Source: a virus. Taken from it: a stretch of DNA of 20,043 nt. Of this stretch, positions 19,427 through 20,043 are shown piece by piece. A program made the position numbers and the translations under genes. Where the stretch lies: positions 1 to 20,043 of IMG/VR virus record IMGVR_UViG_3300027302_000035; one strand, 5' to 3'. The notes under the pieces are model-generated. The model worked only from the letters and a program-made list of their open reading frames with translations, ran no database searches and had not been told where the DNA came from. How positions within the stretch are numbered: position 1 is the stretch's first letter; each line of letters opens with the position of its first letter.

Positions 19427-20043
19427 GGTGTTTGGTCCTTCGCAACGGCGCGGGCTGCTATGGCTGCGTCAATGGGTGGCTGTGGTATAGGCATCCAGTG
19501 TGTTGCGTGCTTGTACTCAAAACCATCATTGAGAGATTGCGCAACACGGTTGAACTTTGGTTGATAGATCAAAATGCTTTCCCCCTTCGGGGCCGTTTCA
19601 ATCGGTTGCCACGCATCCACCTTGTCCTGCTCATCAGGCGCAGCCTGGGCTGCCTGACCAGCGAGAAGTGCCAGCATTTGCATAACCATTTGGCGTTCAG
19701 TGCGACCGCGAACCTTCTTCCAGCCGCTTGCGAGTACGTCCAAGCAGTCATCAAGCGTCAGGTCATCGCGCTCCAATGCGTGATAGCTCAGGCGCTCGAT
19801 GATGTCGGGGCGTGCTGGTTCTAGCACAGCCTGGGCGGATAGGGCTGCTCGGGCGTAGTAGCCAACCGCCGCGATCAAGTCGTACAAAAGCCGACTCGGC
19901 TTATCTGACCATGTGAATCCGAGCGAGCCCTCACCACTCGGGGCGATGTGGTAGTCGTGCAAGCTGTACCGCAGCGGCTTTGGCTCAATCTCAACGCTAA
20001 ATAGATCAGGCAACTCGGCGCTGGCGGGGGCGGGTGGGGATTC
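19423..20043 (-). CDS. DUF551-like C-terminal protein, GC-rich, 5' end beyond window
   Basis: The frame is open to the window's right edge (reading ESPPAPASAELPDLFSVEIE at the edge), so the true start is outside. Of about 206 visible residues, the last 65 carry WQPIETAPKGESILIYQP and HWMPIPQPP, the DUF551 pattern common in phage proteins of unknown function. The middle part is an Ala-rich helical region (LLYDLIAAVGYYARAALSAQ). GC is about 50-63% in sampled lines, against 35-40% elsewhere, with GCG/CGC/GGC-rich codons, which suggests recent acquisition from a GC-richer phage or host. It overlaps the next gene as ATGA. Confidence 0.78.
   Translation of the reverse strand, partial: ESPPAPASAELPDLFSVEIEPKPLRYSLHDYHIAPSGEGSLGFTWSDKPSRLLYDLIAAVGYYARAALSAQAVLEPARPDIIERLSYHALERDDLTLDDCLDVLASGWKKVRGRTERQMVMQMLALLAGQAAQAAPDEQDKVDAWQPIETAPKGESILIYQPKFNRVAQSLNDGFEYKHATHWMPIPQPPIDAAIAARAVAKDQTP

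Noticed and set aside
1-20043. tRNA genes, CRISPR arrays, insertion sequences, integrase or attachment sites
   Set aside because: I looked for cloverleaf-type arms, regularly spaced repeats and transposase or integrase motifs and saw none; a computed tRNA and repeat search would be decisive.
19423-20043. Calling the GC-rich end an assembly artefact
   Set aside because: The ATGA overlap and the ribosome site inside the GC-rich gene argue for a real junction, though the sequence alone cannot settle it.

Overview
This window looks like the early or replication region of a tailed double-stranded DNA phage. I infer a virulent phage, because I see no integrase, repressor or transposase. Every gene I can support lies on the minus strand, so transcription runs from base 20043 towards base 1. 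Genes are packed tightly with ATGA, TGATG and TAATATG junctions, and many proteins are under 110 residues. Most of the window is AT-rich, roughly 35-40% GC by eye. Shine-Dalgarno sites (AAGGAG) are strong, and a few good sigma70-type promoters are present. A gammaproteobacterial host is plausible (YfiM-like and DUF551-like proteins) but not proven.

Layout in transcription order. (1) 20043-19423 is the 3' part of a clearly GC-richer gene with a DUF551-like C-terminus. It overlaps an AT-rich 131-residue gene. (2) 18974-16904 holds a YfiM-like exported protein and small genes, several with membrane segments. (3) 16914-14601 starts with an ATP-dependent DNA ligase followed by small genes, with a strong promoter at 15388-15416. 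(4) 14601-11839 runs from a macro-domain protein through four consecutive acidic small proteins to an Rnl5-type RNA ligase. (5) 11846-7321 encodes the replisome core: a T7 gp4-like primase-helicase, a family B DNA polymerase and a Cys-rich small protein. (6) 7324-5239 begins with a promoter overlapping a hairpin. It then encodes a single-stranded DNA-binding protein with an acidic tail and a chain of four very small overlapping genes, two of them membrane proteins. (7) 5198-3200 encodes a T7 gp6-like 5'-3' exonuclease, an HNH nuclease and an endonuclease VII relative. (8) 3220-1 begins with a second promoter overlapping a terminator. It then encodes nucleotide-pool enzymes: a MazG-like pyrophosphohydrolase, a DUF5664 (dATP/dGTP diphosphohydrolase N-terminal-like) protein, ThyX and the N-terminal part of ribonucleotide reductase small subunit.

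Together the genes would supply dNTPs (RNR, ThyX, the nucleotide pyrophosphohydrolases), copy DNA (primase-helicase, polymerase, SSB, ligase), process replication and recombination intermediates (exonuclease, HNH, endonuclease VII), and possibly counter host RNA cleavage or ADP-ribose-based defence (RNA ligase, macro domain, acidic proteins). The replisome is a hybrid: several parts resemble T7, but the polymerase is family B. The most notable observations are two promoters with the same geometry relative to an overlapping terminator-type hairpin, the acidic gene island, two enzymes lacking normally conserved residues (the TOPRIM glutamate; the endonuclease VII zinc cysteines), and the abrupt GC change near base 19430.
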